Assembly: GCA_017504335.1 (NCBI GenBank)
Contig: JAFVRI010000029.1
Span: 1-12,624, forward strand
Direction: 5' to 3'
Origin: Clostridia bacterium
Lineage (GTDB): Bacteria > Bacillota > Clostridia > Oscillospirales > CAG-272
DNA: 12,624 bases
Shown here: one piece after another, positions 6,642-12,624 of the stretch
How the letters are laid out: each line of letters opens with the position of its first letter
How positions within the stretch are numbered: the stretch's first letter is position 1
The notes under the pieces: model-generated
What the model was told of the DNA's origin: nothing
Database searches by the model: none
Seen by the model: the letters and a program-made list of their open reading frames with translations, nothing else
Translations under genes and position numbers: made by a program

Positions 6642-7880
6642 TTAGTAATTGTTTCTGTATCGCTTTCGTAAAGCGAAGAAAATAAAGGATCCTAAGAGGA
6701 GAATAAGGATAATCGCGCAGATGACATAAATACCGGAGGAAATCGAAATATCGGATTTTAGATCCTCCCAAAGAGAATTGAGAAGAACAAGCTTGTCATC
6801 TTCCAAATTTCGATAAAAGCTGGCGGTCTTCATGCTTTCGGGATCATACATGGTATCAAAGGCACCTTCCTTGATATCATCCAGATATGCACGGTATTCC
6901 TCGTTCTCATATACCAAACGATTGGGGGAAGCATAATAGGTGTATTCCGCATTGGCAACGGCGGGCTCTTCCTCCAGCATGAAGTTAATGTAACGCTCCG
7001 CAATCAGCTTGTTTTCACTGTCCTTGGGAATACACATGGCATCCACATAAAGGTTGGTTCCTTCCTTGGGATAGAAAAATTCAAGAGCATCGTTGTTCTC
7101 ATACATGGCGAGAAAGTCTCCGGCATAGTAAGCGGCGATGGCGGCAGAGCCGTTCTCCATTTTGTTGAAGATTTCATCCATCACATAGCCCTGAACAATC
7201 GGCTTTTGCTTCTTCAGAAGCGCAAGTGCGTTTTCCCAATCCTCACGGTTATCGGAGTTTACGTCGGATCCCAGATAATACTGAGCTGTACCGAAGGCAT
7301 CGCGGGAATTGTTGAACTGAAGGATGTTGCCCGCATACGTTTCATCCCACATGAGTGCCCAGCTGCCGACGTTCTTTTGATCAAGAACCAAATCCTGATT
7401 GTAAATGATTCCGATCATTCCGTAAAAATAGGGAACCGAATAGACATTGCCCTTATCGTATTCATCGAATTTTGCATTTTCTCCGAAGAATTCGGGACGA
7501 AGATTGGTCTTTGCGTTGGGAATATTTTCATACCGTAACGGTGCCAGCATATCCTCCTCGATCATACGCTCAATCATATAATCTGAAGGGACAATGACAT
7601 CGTAGCTGACCGATCCACTGGAAAGCTTTGCCAAAAGACTTTCGTTGCTGGAATAGGTGGAGTAGTTTACCTCGACCCGTTCGTGGTAGGTCTCATAATA
7701 CCATTGCTCAAAAGCGGCATTGGAATCATAGGAATCCTCGGAACCATCTGAAATGTATTCGCCCCAGTTGTATACATATAAGGTGGTGGTGCGGCTTTCA
7801 CGAATGGAGCAAGAGGTCATCAAAACAGGAAATGACAGCAAGACCAGGGCAAGCATCAACGAAAAAATTCTTTTTTTCAT
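6642..7880 (-). CDS. potD: Spermidine/putrescine-binding lipoprotein of the PotABCD importer
   Basis: Extracellular ligand-binding subunit that delivers polyamines to PotBC. The 412-residue protein starts with a lipoprotein signal peptide (basic MKKR, hydrophobic core, then MTSC; Cys24 would carry the lipid). The -3 residue is Met, where a leucine is usual. The mature domain opens with LYVYNWGEYISDG, a PotD hallmark. It continues with YDVIVPSDYMIERM, VPYFYGMIGIIYN, NNSRDAFGTA, a YYAGDF segment and EGTNLYVDAMCIP. In that last segment Tyr stands where E. coli PotD has the ligand-stacking Trp255, ahead of the conserved Asp. Unusually, residues about 383-404 form a strong hydrophobic helix followed by RKRYRNNY, a second membrane anchor. 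Its ATG overlaps the potC stop by 4 nt (ATGA). Polyamine specificity is inferred; other small cationic or amine ligands are possible. Confidence 0.9.
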   Translation of the reverse strand: MKKRIFSLMLALVLLSFPVLMTSCSIRESRTTTLYVYNWGEYISDGSEDSYDSNAAFEQWYYETYHERVEVNYSTYSSNESLLAKLSSGSVSYDVIVPSDYMIERMIEEDMLAPLRYENIPNAKTNLRPEFFGENAKFDEYDKGNVYSVPYFYGMIGIIYNQDLVLDQKNVGSWALMWDETYAGNILQFNNSRDAFGTAQYYLGSDVNSDNREDWENALALLKKQKPIVQGYVMDEIFNKMENGSAAIAAYYAGDFLAMYENNDALEFFYPKEGTNLYVDAMCIPKDSENKLIAERYINFMLEEEPAVANAEYTYYASPNRLVYENEEYRAYLDDIKEGAFDTMYDPESMKTASFYRNLEDDKLVLLNSLWEDLKSDISISSGIYVICAIILILLLGSFIFFALRKRYRNNY

Positions 7881-8695
7881 CGGATTACCCCCTTTCTTTT
7901 GCGTCGCTTCCCGAACCGAACCGATCCTGAAAAGTTAACTACCAAAAGGATGATCAGGATAACAAAAACAATCAAGGCACAGAGTGCGTACATGCTGAAT
8001 TTGACATTGTGAACGGTCTGGTTGTAAACGTACAGCGGAAGGGTCTGGAAATTGGGCGAGCTGACAAAATGGCTGATGACGAAATCGTCAAGAGACATGG
8101 TGAAGCCGAGCATCAAGCCGGAAATAATACCGGGAATTACCTGCGGAAGCTCAACCTTGAAGAATGCGGAAGCAGGGGTACATCCCAGATCCAATGCCGC
8201 TTCAGAAAGGGAAGAATCAAGCTGGTTGAAGCGCGGCATGACCGAAAGCAATACGTAGGGCAGATTAAAGGTTACGTGTGCGATCAGCAAGGTTCCGAAG
8301 CCAAAAACCTGCTTGTACTGGAGAATGCCCGCAACAAAAACAAATAGGAGCATCATGGAAATACCGGTGACAATATCGGGATTCATCATGGGAATGTTGG
8401 TCACCGAATGAATGGCATTCTTGATATACTTTTTTCTCATGTGATGAAGACCAAGCGCACCGAAGGTTGCGATGACGGTTGCGATTACCGAAGAGCTGAT
8501 GGCAAGAACCAAGGAATTCTTTAGCGCACTGATGGCTTCTTCATCCTGAAACAGTTCATGGTACCATTTGAAAGAAACACCCGAAAATTCTCCGAGACTT
8601 CCCGCTTCGTTGAAGGAAAAAATAATCAAAACGAGGATGGGAGCATAGAGCAGGGCGAAGATGATGAACATATAGAGCTTGGAAAGGATCTTCAT
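7877..8695 (-). CDS. potC: Spermidine/putrescine ABC transporter permease PotC
   Basis: Membrane-spanning half of the polyamine channel, 272 residues with about six predicted helices. The first is MFIIFALLYAPILVLIIFSF near residues 9-28; the last is near 240-258, before a very basic tail (RFGKRRKRKG). The cytoplasmic EAA loop that docks on PotA is clear: LSEAALDLGCTPASAFFKVELPQVIPGIISG at about 163-193. MSLDDFVISHF shortly after it is characteristic of PotC-type permeases. The start ATG overlaps the potB stop by 4 nt, and the stop overlaps potD likewise, so the subunits are probably made by coupled translation. Confidence 0.92.
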   Translation of the reverse strand: MKILSKLYMFIIFALLYAPILVLIIFSFNEAGSLGEFSGVSFKWYHELFQDEEAISALKNSLVLAISSSVIATVIATFGALGLHHMRKKYIKNAIHSVTNIPMMNPDIVTGISMMLLFVFVAGILQYKQVFGFGTLLIAHVTFNLPYVLLSVMPRFNQLDSSLSEAALDLGCTPASAFFKVELPQVIPGIISGLMLGFTMSLDDFVISHFVSSPNFQTLPLYVYNQTVHNVKFSMYALCALIVFVILIILLVVNFSGSVRFGKRRKRKGVIR

Positions 8696-9513
8696 ACAAT
8701 AATCCCTCCCTCATCATCGGAAAAGCGATTCATAACACCAACCGAAATAAGAATCAGAATCATCATGACAAGAGACATAGCAGCTCCGACATTATAGGTG
8801 CTGGGGGTCTGGAAGAGTCGCTCAATGGTATCACCAACCAAATCAACCTTTCCCGCGCCAAGCTTCTGAGAAATGTAGAAGGTGCTGATTGAGGGGACAA
8901 AAACCATGGTAACACCGGAAATTACCCCCGAAACTGTCAAGGGCATAACCACCTTGGTCATAGTTTGAAAGCTGTTGCAGCCCAAATCGGCGGATGCCTC
9001 TAAATATCGCTTGTCCAGCTTGGACATGACCGTAAAGATGGGAAGGATCATGTAGGGCAGAAAGTCATAGATCATACCTAAAATCACGCCTACATTGGTT
9101 CCGACAATGTGAAGCTTGTCAAGCCCCATGGATTCCAACAGAGAATTTAAAAGCCCTCCGTTATCAAGCAGTGCCATCAATGCATAGGTACGAATCAAAA
9201 GATTACACCACATGGGAAGCATAACCAATACCAAAAGAATTTTTTGGGTTTTTGGCTTTGCCTTTGCCATAAAGTAAGCCAAGGGATATCCGATGAGCAG
9301 ACAGACCACCGTCGCAATCAGCGCAAACGCGATGGATAAAATGAAAACATTCGAATATCTGGAAAGAGAAGAGATGTTTTCAAAGGAAAAATTTCCGTCC
9401 GAATCGGTCAAGGCAAAGTACAATACGAAGATCATGGGTGCGACAATGAAAAGAACTGCCCAAACGATATGAGGCGCAGCCGCCATCTTTTGAAAAAGAG
9501 ACCTTCTTTTCAA
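8692..9513 (-). CDS. potB: Spermidine/putrescine ABC transporter permease PotB
   Basis: Partner permease of PotC, 273 residues with about six membrane helices; the first spans about 16-34 (IVWAVLFIVAPMIFVLYFAL). The EAA loop is YLEASADLGCNSFQTMTKVVMPLTVSG at about 168-194. Reading the strand, the initiating codon is TTG, not ATG: TTGA overlaps the potA stop by 4 nt, and AGGAGG stands 7 nt upstream. That decides the start even though an internal ATG occurs at codon 10. A TTG start may tune the PotB:PotA ratio. The protein is otherwise an ordinary member of the family. Confidence 0.92.
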   Translation of the reverse strand: MKRRSLFQKMAAAPHIVWAVLFIVAPMIFVLYFALTDSDGNFSFENISSLSRYSNVFILSIAFALIATVVCLLIGYPLAYFMAKAKPKTQKILLVLVMLPMWCNLLIRTYALMALLDNGGLLNSLLESMGLDKLHIVGTNVGVILGMIYDFLPYMILPIFTVMSKLDKRYLEASADLGCNSFQTMTKVVMPLTVSGVISGVTMVFVPSISTFYISQKLGAGKVDLVGDTIERLFQTPSTYNVGAAMSLVMMILILISVGVMNRFSDDEGGIIV

Positions 9514-10649
9514 TCAGCATCCTCCTCCACATCTACATCTGAGAGGTGTTCTGCCTCTTCGCTATAGGTAGAATAGTCGCCGTATTTTCCGGAATATTCG
9601 GATTTTTTCATGACATGGATCGCGTCGGGATCAATAGAAAGTCCCACAATCTCCCCGTCTTTAACGGCATCAGAGGTTTCGATCATCCATTTAAAGCCGC
9701 ATACATCGGTGATGATCTCGTAATAGTCGCCCTTGAAGGTAATGGAGGTAACCTTTCCCGTCAGCATGCAACGGTCAAGAGGAACAATATCCACGTCCTC
9801 CGGACGGATGACAACATCAACCGGCTCCTTGGCTTCAAAACCCGCATCCAGGCAATCGAAGCTCTGACCGGAGAACCGTACACGGTAGTCCTCTTCCATG
9901 ATACCGTCCAGAATGTTGCTCTCGCCGATGAAATCTGCAACAAACGCATTCTTGGGCTCGTTGTAAATATCCACGGGAGTGCCGATCTGTTGAATGCGTC
10001 CGTCTGCCATAACAACCACGGTGTCCGACATGGAAAGGGCTTCCTCCTGGTCGTGGGTAACATAGATAAAGGTGATTCCCGTACGCTTTTGGATCGACTT
10101 CAGCTCCTTCTGCATATCCTTACGTAGCTTCAGATCCAAGGCGGCAAGAGGCTCGTCCAAAAGAAGAACCTTCGGTTGGTTGACTAAAGCACGGGCAATG
10201 GCAACACGCTGCTGCTGACCGCCTGAGAGCGTATCGATGCGACGGCGCTCAAAGCCTTTTAGATTCACAAGCTTCAGCATTTCGGTTACCTTAGCTACGA
10301 TTTCCTCCTTGGAGAGCGATGCTACACCGGGTTTTTTTACCCTTAAGCCAAACGCGATGTTTTCAAATACGTTCAGATGAGGAAAGAGGGCATAACGCTG
10401 GAAAACCGTGTTGACGTGACGCTTATAGGGCGGTACATCATTGATTCGTTCACCGTTAAAAAATACATCTCCTTGGTCGGGAGATTCAAATCCTCCGATG
10501 ATACGAAGTGTCGTGGTCTTTCCGCATCCGGATGGGCCCAACAACGTAATAAATTCATGGTCGTTGATGTAGAGATCAACATGAGAAAGGATCTGTTCAC
10601 CGTCAAACGCTTTACAGATATCCTTCAGCTCGATCAGCTTTTTTTTCAT
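9510..10649 (-). CDS. potA: Spermidine/putrescine ABC transporter ATPase PotA
   Basis: Cytoplasmic ATPase that powers polyamine uptake, 379 residues. Walker A GPSGCGKTT is at 38-46, Q-loop Gln84 in VFQRYALFPH, signature LSGGQQQR at 141-148, Walker B VLLLDEP at 161-167 and the switch histidine in THD (His199). The C-terminal TOBE-like regulatory domain (about 235-355) includes VVIRPEDVDIVP. A roughly 30-residue acidic, Tyr/Ser-rich tail ends the protein and looks like an extension. The ATG at 10649 gives the expected MKKKLIELKDICKAF start. The frame continues 57 codons upstream through the promoter, but that part is not family-like. AAGGAG lies 12 nt upstream, wider than usual, and no other in-frame start falls between. 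It is first in the potABCD operon. Confidence 0.94.
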   Translation of the reverse strand: MKKKLIELKDICKAFDGEQILSHVDLYINDHEFITLLGPSGCGKTTTLRIIGGFESPDQGDVFFNGERINDVPPYKRHVNTVFQRYALFPHLNVFENIAFGLRVKKPGVASLSKEEIVAKVTEMLKLVNLKGFERRRIDTLSGGQQQRVAIARALVNQPKVLLLDEPLAALDLKLRKDMQKELKSIQKRTGITFIYVTHDQEEALSMSDTVVVMADGRIQQIGTPVDIYNEPKNAFVADFIGESNILDGIMEEDYRVRFSGQSFDCLDAGFEAKEPVDVVIRPEDVDIVPLDRCMLTGKVTSITFKGDYYEIITDVCGFKWMIETSDAVKDGEIVGLSIDPDAIHVMKKSEYSGKYGDYSTYSEEAEHLSDVDVEEDAD

Positions 10650-10688
10650 TCCGAATAAAAACTCCTTCGAAGAGAAATATCGGGATAA

Positions 10689-10728
10689 GGGCAGGATTGT
10701 ACGCAAAAATTTGCGTATAACTCTGCCC
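10689..10728 (-). promoter_or_regulatory. Dyad-symmetric leader hairpin or operator upstream of potA
   Basis: A nested inverted repeat lies between the pot promoter and the potA ribosome-binding site. Outer arms are GGGCAG (10689-10694) and CTGCCC (10723-10728). Inner arms are TACGCAAA (10700-10707) and TTTGCGTA (10710-10717) with a 2-bp centre. In the minus-strand RNA, U-A and G-U pairs bridge the two blocks with two A-C mismatches, giving a hairpin of about 40 nt roughly 10 nt after the predicted transcription start. No U-tract follows, so it is not a terminator. It could be a repressor operator or an RNA control element. Confidence 0.6.
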
Positions 10729-10745
10729 CTATAATCCATGCGAAT

Positions 10746-10774
10746 ATTGTAACAGATATTCAGTAAAAATGCAA
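10746..10774 (-). promoter_or_regulatory. potABCD promoter: Sigma-A promoter of potABCD
   Basis: Read on the minus strand, TTGCAT (10774-10769) and TACAAT (10751-10746) are separated by exactly 17 bp. The predicted start is near 10739, giving a leader of about 90 nt that contains the dyad hairpin. The remaining gap up to the peptidase gene (10775-10914) is AT-rich. It holds two CGTCAT direct repeats 20 bp apart (10802-10807, 10822-10827) and no recognisable terminator. Confidence 0.7.
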
Positions 10775-10801
10775 TAGTTTTTGCGAAAAAAATTGAAAAT
10801 T

Positions 10802-10827
10802 CGTCATTATTTTGAAACAAACGTCAT
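10802..10827. repeat. CGTCAT direct repeat pair upstream of the pot promoter
   Basis: CGTCAT occurs at 10802-10807 and 10822-10827, a spacing of 20 bp (about two helical turns), on one face of the DNA just upstream of the pot -35 box. It may be a binding site for an activator; this is only a pattern observation. Confidence 0.3.
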
Positions 10828-10914
10828 AAACCTTGAGAATTTGGGAAAAAGAAGCGAAAAACTGCCGTTTTCTTTCATAATCTTCCGGATTCGTGAAATC
10901 CTCAAAAAAGACAG

Positions 10915-11490
10915 TCATGCTTCCGGTATAAAAATTCGCACAAACAGCGAGAGCGAAAAAATGAAAAGGGATAAGGAAGCCGCATGACAAAGCAAAAGGT
11001 AAATGGAAAGGCTCCAAAGCAAAAAAACAAAAAGGAACGAAAGGATGCTTTGAATTTTCTGTGCAGCTTCGGGAGAGAAAAATACAGAAAAAACGGCAAG
11101 AAGAATCCTGCCTCCATCGAAGTCTCGGATAGGAAGAAGATTCATGCATCCGAGAATTAGCGAGGAAATCGAAAAATATTCCAAAAATTCAGAGGGATAT
11201 CTGAGGCCGATTACAAGTCCTGCGGAACCAAAAAGGAAATTGCAAAGGGGACCGGCAAGACACAGAAAGATCTCCTTGCTATAGGAGTAGAGACTGTATT
11301 CCGGCATAAGCCCCGCTCCGTATATGCCCACCGTGCATTCCTTTAACCGTATTTTACATGCCTTTGCCATCATAATATGTCCCAACTCATGAGAGAGTGC
11401 GGCAAGAAGAAGCCCCAGTGAAAAAAGGGATCGTGTCAGTAAAAGGGAAAGGGCAAGCATAACGGCTAAAAAACCGATTCGGATCTTCAT
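10915..11490 (-). CDS. SpoIVFB-like M50 membrane metallopeptidase
   Basis: An intramembrane zinc protease of 191 residues. The zinc-binding motif is HELGH (residues 34-38) inside an N-terminal hydrophobic region. LAGPLCNFLF (78-87) is the usual conserved loop, and NLLPIRDFDGGRIL (117-130) supplies the third zinc ligand, Asp125. This resembles SpoIVFB/site-2 protease enzymes, which cleave membrane-bound pro-sigma factors or anti-sigma factors. It has no CBS or PDZ domain. The last 60 residues are almost wholly hydrophobic. GGAGGAG stands just before the ATG. Whether it is the sporulation protease or a housekeeping relative cannot be decided, since no spoIVFA-like partner is adjacent. Confidence 0.82.
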   Translation of the reverse strand: MKIRIGFLAVMLALSLLLTRSLFSLGLLLAALSHELGHIMMAKACKIRLKECTVGIYGAGLMPEYSLYSYSKEIFLCLAGPLCNFLFGSAGLVIGLRYPSEFLEYFSISSLILGCMNLLPIRDFDGGRILLAVFSVFFSPEAAQKIQSILSFLFVFLLWSLSIYLLLCHAASLSLFIFSLSLFVRIFIPEA

Positions 11491-11516
11491 AAATCTCCTC
11501 CGTGGAAAAAGCGGTA

Positions 11517-11545
11517 TTGCAATTATATGAAAAGTGTGGTATAAT
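11517..11545 (+). promoter_or_regulatory. Extended -10 sigma-A promoter for the four-helix membrane protein gene
   Basis: TTGCAA (11517-11522) and TATAAT (11540-11545) have a 17-bp spacer, and TGG precedes the -10 box, giving an extended -10. On the opposite strand a TATAAT occupies 11527-11522, so a divergent promoter for the peptidase may overlap it, although its -35 is poor. Confidence 0.75.
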
Positions 11546-11573
11546 TATGGTAGTTTATTGCGGAGGTCTTGGT

Positions 11574-12122
11574 ATGAAAAAACAGATTTTGGCAGACGGA
11601 ATTGTTTATTTGATTTGTATGGCGGTTGCCGTTCTTTTGAATTTGCTGGTCAGCGCTTTGCTGGAGACGATAGGAATGACGTTTGGGCTTGTTGAGTATT
11701 ATCAAAGAGCATGGATTCGTGTTGCTTCGGGATTCTTTGTCGGATGCGCGATTTTGGCGGCATTGATTTACAAGGAGTGCTATAAGAGCTTGGAATTTTA
11801 TCCTTCAGTTTTGATTCCGTCTATCGCACTTGCGGGAATCGTGCAAATGATTCTTGCGGCAATTTTGAGCTTTAACCCGATTTTGGCGGGCGGTGTCAGA
11901 GATCTTGCGGGAATTATGAGCTTTGGTAAGGGCTTTGACTCGGAGGCGATGATCGAAAAAATCAAGCTCCCCATGTGTCTGGCGGCATTTGCTATCTATA
12001 TTGCTTGTGAGATTGGATGCGCGCTTTTGTTTGGATATTTGGGAAAGAAGCGGAGAGCGAAGAGCCGTTCGGAGTTGATTCCAACGGTTTCTGAGGAAAC
12101 CGAGGAGAACCCTCAGGCATAG
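11574..12122 (+). CDS. Four-helix membrane protein, unrecognised
   Basis: A 182-residue integral membrane protein that I cannot assign. Hydrophobic helices lie at about 10-32, 48-67, 79-103 and 133-157. A loop with charged and glycine residues (GGVRDLAGIMSFGKGFDSEAM, 106-126) separates the third and fourth, and a basic then acidic hydrophilic tail (158-182, KKRRAKSR to EETEENPQA) is likely cytoplasmic. The start at 11574 is chosen because GGAGGT lies 6 nt upstream and about 30 bp after a consensus -10 box. An in-frame ATG at 11502 precedes the promoter and is not used. No terminator is evident: an AT-rich inverted repeat (12140-12160) follows but lacks a T-run. It is divergent from the M50 peptidase with overlapping promoter regions, so co-regulation is possible. 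Confidence 0.75.
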   Translation: MKKQILADGIVYLICMAVAVLLNLLVSALLETIGMTFGLVEYYQRAWIRVASGFFVGCAILAALIYKECYKSLEFYPSVLIPSIALAGIVQMILAAILSFNPILAGGVRDLAGIMSFGKGFDSEAMIEKIKLPMCLAAFAIYIACEIGCALLFGYLGKKRRAKSRSELIPTVSEETEENPQA

Positions 12123-12165
12123 GAAAACTTTTTTTGATATTTTTCAATTATTTTGAAAAAAGGGC

Positions 12166-12193
12166 TTGACATTTTTAAAAAAAAGAGTATAAT
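12166..12193 (+). promoter_or_regulatory. Consensus promoter of the tRNA-Leu gene
   Basis: Perfect TTGACA (12166-12171) and perfect TATAAT (12188-12193) with a 16-bp spacer, as expected for a highly expressed stable RNA. The short leader before the tRNA carries a small CCGC/GCGG hairpin (12205-12215). Confidence 0.9.
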
Positions 12194-12221
12194 ATTGTAT
12201 GTTGCCGCGAAGCGGTGGCAT

Positions 12222-12306
12222 GCGAGAGTGGCGGAACTGGCAGACGCGCACGTTTGAGGGGCGTGTGGTTCACACCGTACGGGTTCAAGTCCCGTTTCTC
12301 GCACCA
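12222..12306 (+). tRNA. tRNA-Leu with anticodon GAG
   Basis: An 85-nt class II tRNA with encoded CCA. Acceptor GCGAGAG (12222-12228) pairs with 12296-12302 (one G-U), the discriminator is A12303, and CCA is at 12304-12306. The T arm is ACGGG-TTCAAGT-CCCGT (12279-12295). The anticodon stem CACGT/GCGTG holds loop TTGAGGG, so positions 34-36 read GAG and decode CUC/CUU. A long variable arm with a GGT/ACC stem fits a leucine tRNA. It has its own promoter and terminator and is therefore monocistronic. Confidence 0.95.
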
Positions 12307-12344
12307 AAAAAAGAAGAGGATGCAATTGCATCCTCTTCTTTTTT
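12307..12344 (+). terminator. Palindromic intrinsic terminator of tRNA-Leu
   Basis: A perfect 38-bp palindrome centred at 12325/12326 directly after the CCA. The core arms are AGAAGAGGATGC and GCATCCTCTTCT with an AATT centre, followed by six T (12339-12344). It can terminate in both directions and is duplicated at 12475-12502. Confidence 0.9.
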
Positions 12345-12442
12345 GCTGTAGAAAGTCTCCACGCAGAGCCCCTCCAACGTATATGTTGGATTGCTTTGCG
12401 GAACAAAATAAGGGAGAATTGAGAGGAAAGAGATGCAAAGCT
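12345..12442. other. Spacer between tRNA terminator and its degenerate copy
   Basis: No gene seen. It contains an 18-bp imperfect palindrome at 12373-12390 (CCAAC/GTTGG arms with one G-T pair). The reading frames that cross it run through tRNA sequence and look spurious. It could be part of a dispersed repeat. Confidence 0.4.
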
Positions 12443-12502
12443 GGGTTCGTAAGTCCCGCTTCTCGTACCAAAGAAGAAGAGGATGCAATCGCATCCTCTT
12501 CT
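12443..12502 (+). repeat. Degenerate copy of the tRNA-Leu 3' end and its terminator hairpin
   Basis: This stretch matches 12281-12339 closely: GGGTTC, AAGTCCCG, TTCTCG, ACCA and the 28-bp hairpin (12475-12486 with 12491-12502) recur in order. Differences are a 2-nt GT insertion in the T loop, three substitutions and one base lost in the linker. The loop insertion makes it unusable as a T arm, and no 5' half of a tRNA lies upstream. The hairpin is intact, but its T-tail is gone (GCCTTACC). It is a remnant of duplication or integration, or part of a dispersed repeat. Confidence 0.75.
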
Positions 12503-12624
12503 GCCTTACCAAAATCAATTACCAGATAACGTGGAACATTATTTTTCAAAATAACTGCTGTTCCATGTTCATCTACCAGTCTTGCGACTTTTGAGAAATT
12601 CTGATTTGCTTCTGTAATGGAAAC
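12493..12624 (-). pseudogene. Phd/YefM-family antitoxin fragment, C-terminus lost
   Basis: Reading in from the right edge of the window on the minus strand, the frame encodes VSITEANQNFSKVARLVDEH followed by a GTAVILKNN-type strand and PRYLVIDF. This is the classic N-terminal DNA-binding and dimerisation domain of type II antitoxins of the Phd/YefM family; only the first few residues are off the window. After about residue 44 (GKAEED) the frame enters the duplicated hairpin and tRNA 3'-end copy. There it reads nonsense (SSSSLVREAGL...) until a stop at 12175-12177, inside the tRNA promoter. No toxin gene follows. The toxin-neutralising C-terminal tail is therefore replaced. A functional short DNA-binding protein remains possible. 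Confidence 0.7.

Noticed and set aside
10650..10820. In-frame 57-codon extension of potA upstream of its ATG.
   Set aside because: It crosses the sigma-A promoter and the leader hairpin, has no family similarity, and the ATG at 10649 gives the normal PotA N-terminus.
12140..12160. TTTTTCAA/TTGAAAAA inverted repeat after the four-helix protein gene.
   Set aside because: Considered as a terminator, but the stem is almost all A-T and is followed by GGGCTTGACA, the tRNA promoter, not a T-run.
12113..12549. Several open frames on both strands across the tRNA-Leu gene and its copy, including one with RETGLEPVR and one with GGTGRRARLRG.
   Set aside because: These are translations of tRNA-Leu and terminator sequence, a well-known source of false proteins; they lack ribosome-binding sites. 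Only the Phd-like N-terminus at the right edge has family support.
1..12624. CRISPR array, prophage, insertion sequence or known defence system.
   Set aside because: No regularly spaced repeats, transposase, integrase, nuclease or phage structural genes are visible in any frame.

Overview
The window looks like chromosome from a low-to-mid GC Gram-positive anaerobe of the class Clostridia, probably a gut-type lineage. The signs are strong AAGGAG/GGAGG ribosome-binding sites, consensus sigma-A promoters (TTGACA/TATAAT, 16-17 bp spacers), U-tract terminators, a short DGEE-type inorganic pyrophosphatase, a lipoprotein polyamine-binding protein, a SpoIVFB-like M50 peptidase and a WYL regulator. 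Genus cannot be told from the sequence alone. No phage, insertion sequence, CRISPR or defence locus is visible, except for a rearranged antitoxin scar at the right edge.

Layout. (1) 2-1020, plus strand: the 3' end of a pyrophosphatase gene, then an unrecognised single-pass membrane protein with its own promoter. (2) 1099-5123, plus strand: a compact sugar-nucleotide operon. It holds rfbF (glucose-1-phosphate cytidylyltransferase), rfbG (CDP-glucose 4,6-dehydratase), a short-chain dehydrogenase/epimerase and a GtrB/DPM1-like family 2 glycosyltransferase, and it is closed by a very strong terminator. (3) 5310-6586, plus strand: a 67-residue tail-anchored membrane protein and a WYL-domain transcription regulator, ending at a terminator shared with the converging operon. 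(4) 6642-10774, minus strand: a complete potABCD spermidine/putrescine ABC importer. All three junctions have 4-nt stop/start overlaps, and the leader carries a 40-bp dyad hairpin. (5) 10915-12122: an M50 membrane metallopeptidase (minus) divergent from a four-helix membrane protein (plus). (6) 12166-12624: a tRNA-Leu(GAG) with consensus promoter and perfect terminator, followed by a degenerate copy of its own 3' end plus terminator hairpin. That copy runs into the broken 3' end of a Phd/YefM antitoxin gene on the minus strand.

How genes work together. RfbF and RfbG should turn glucose-1-phosphate into CDP-4-keto-6-deoxyglucose. The third enzyme could reduce or epimerise it. The membrane glycosyltransferase could pass the sugar to a polyprenyl phosphate for surface glycan decoration. 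The usual RfbH dehydrase for 3,6-dideoxyhexoses is absent here, so the end product is uncertain. PotABCD imports polyamines: PotA drives transport, PotB and PotC form the channel, and PotD captures the ligand outside the cell.

The points most worth a second look are the potA leader dyad, the tRNA-Leu 3'-end duplication joined to the antitoxin scar, the rfbH-less CDP-sugar operon, and a PotD that carries both a lipobox and a C-terminal membrane helix.
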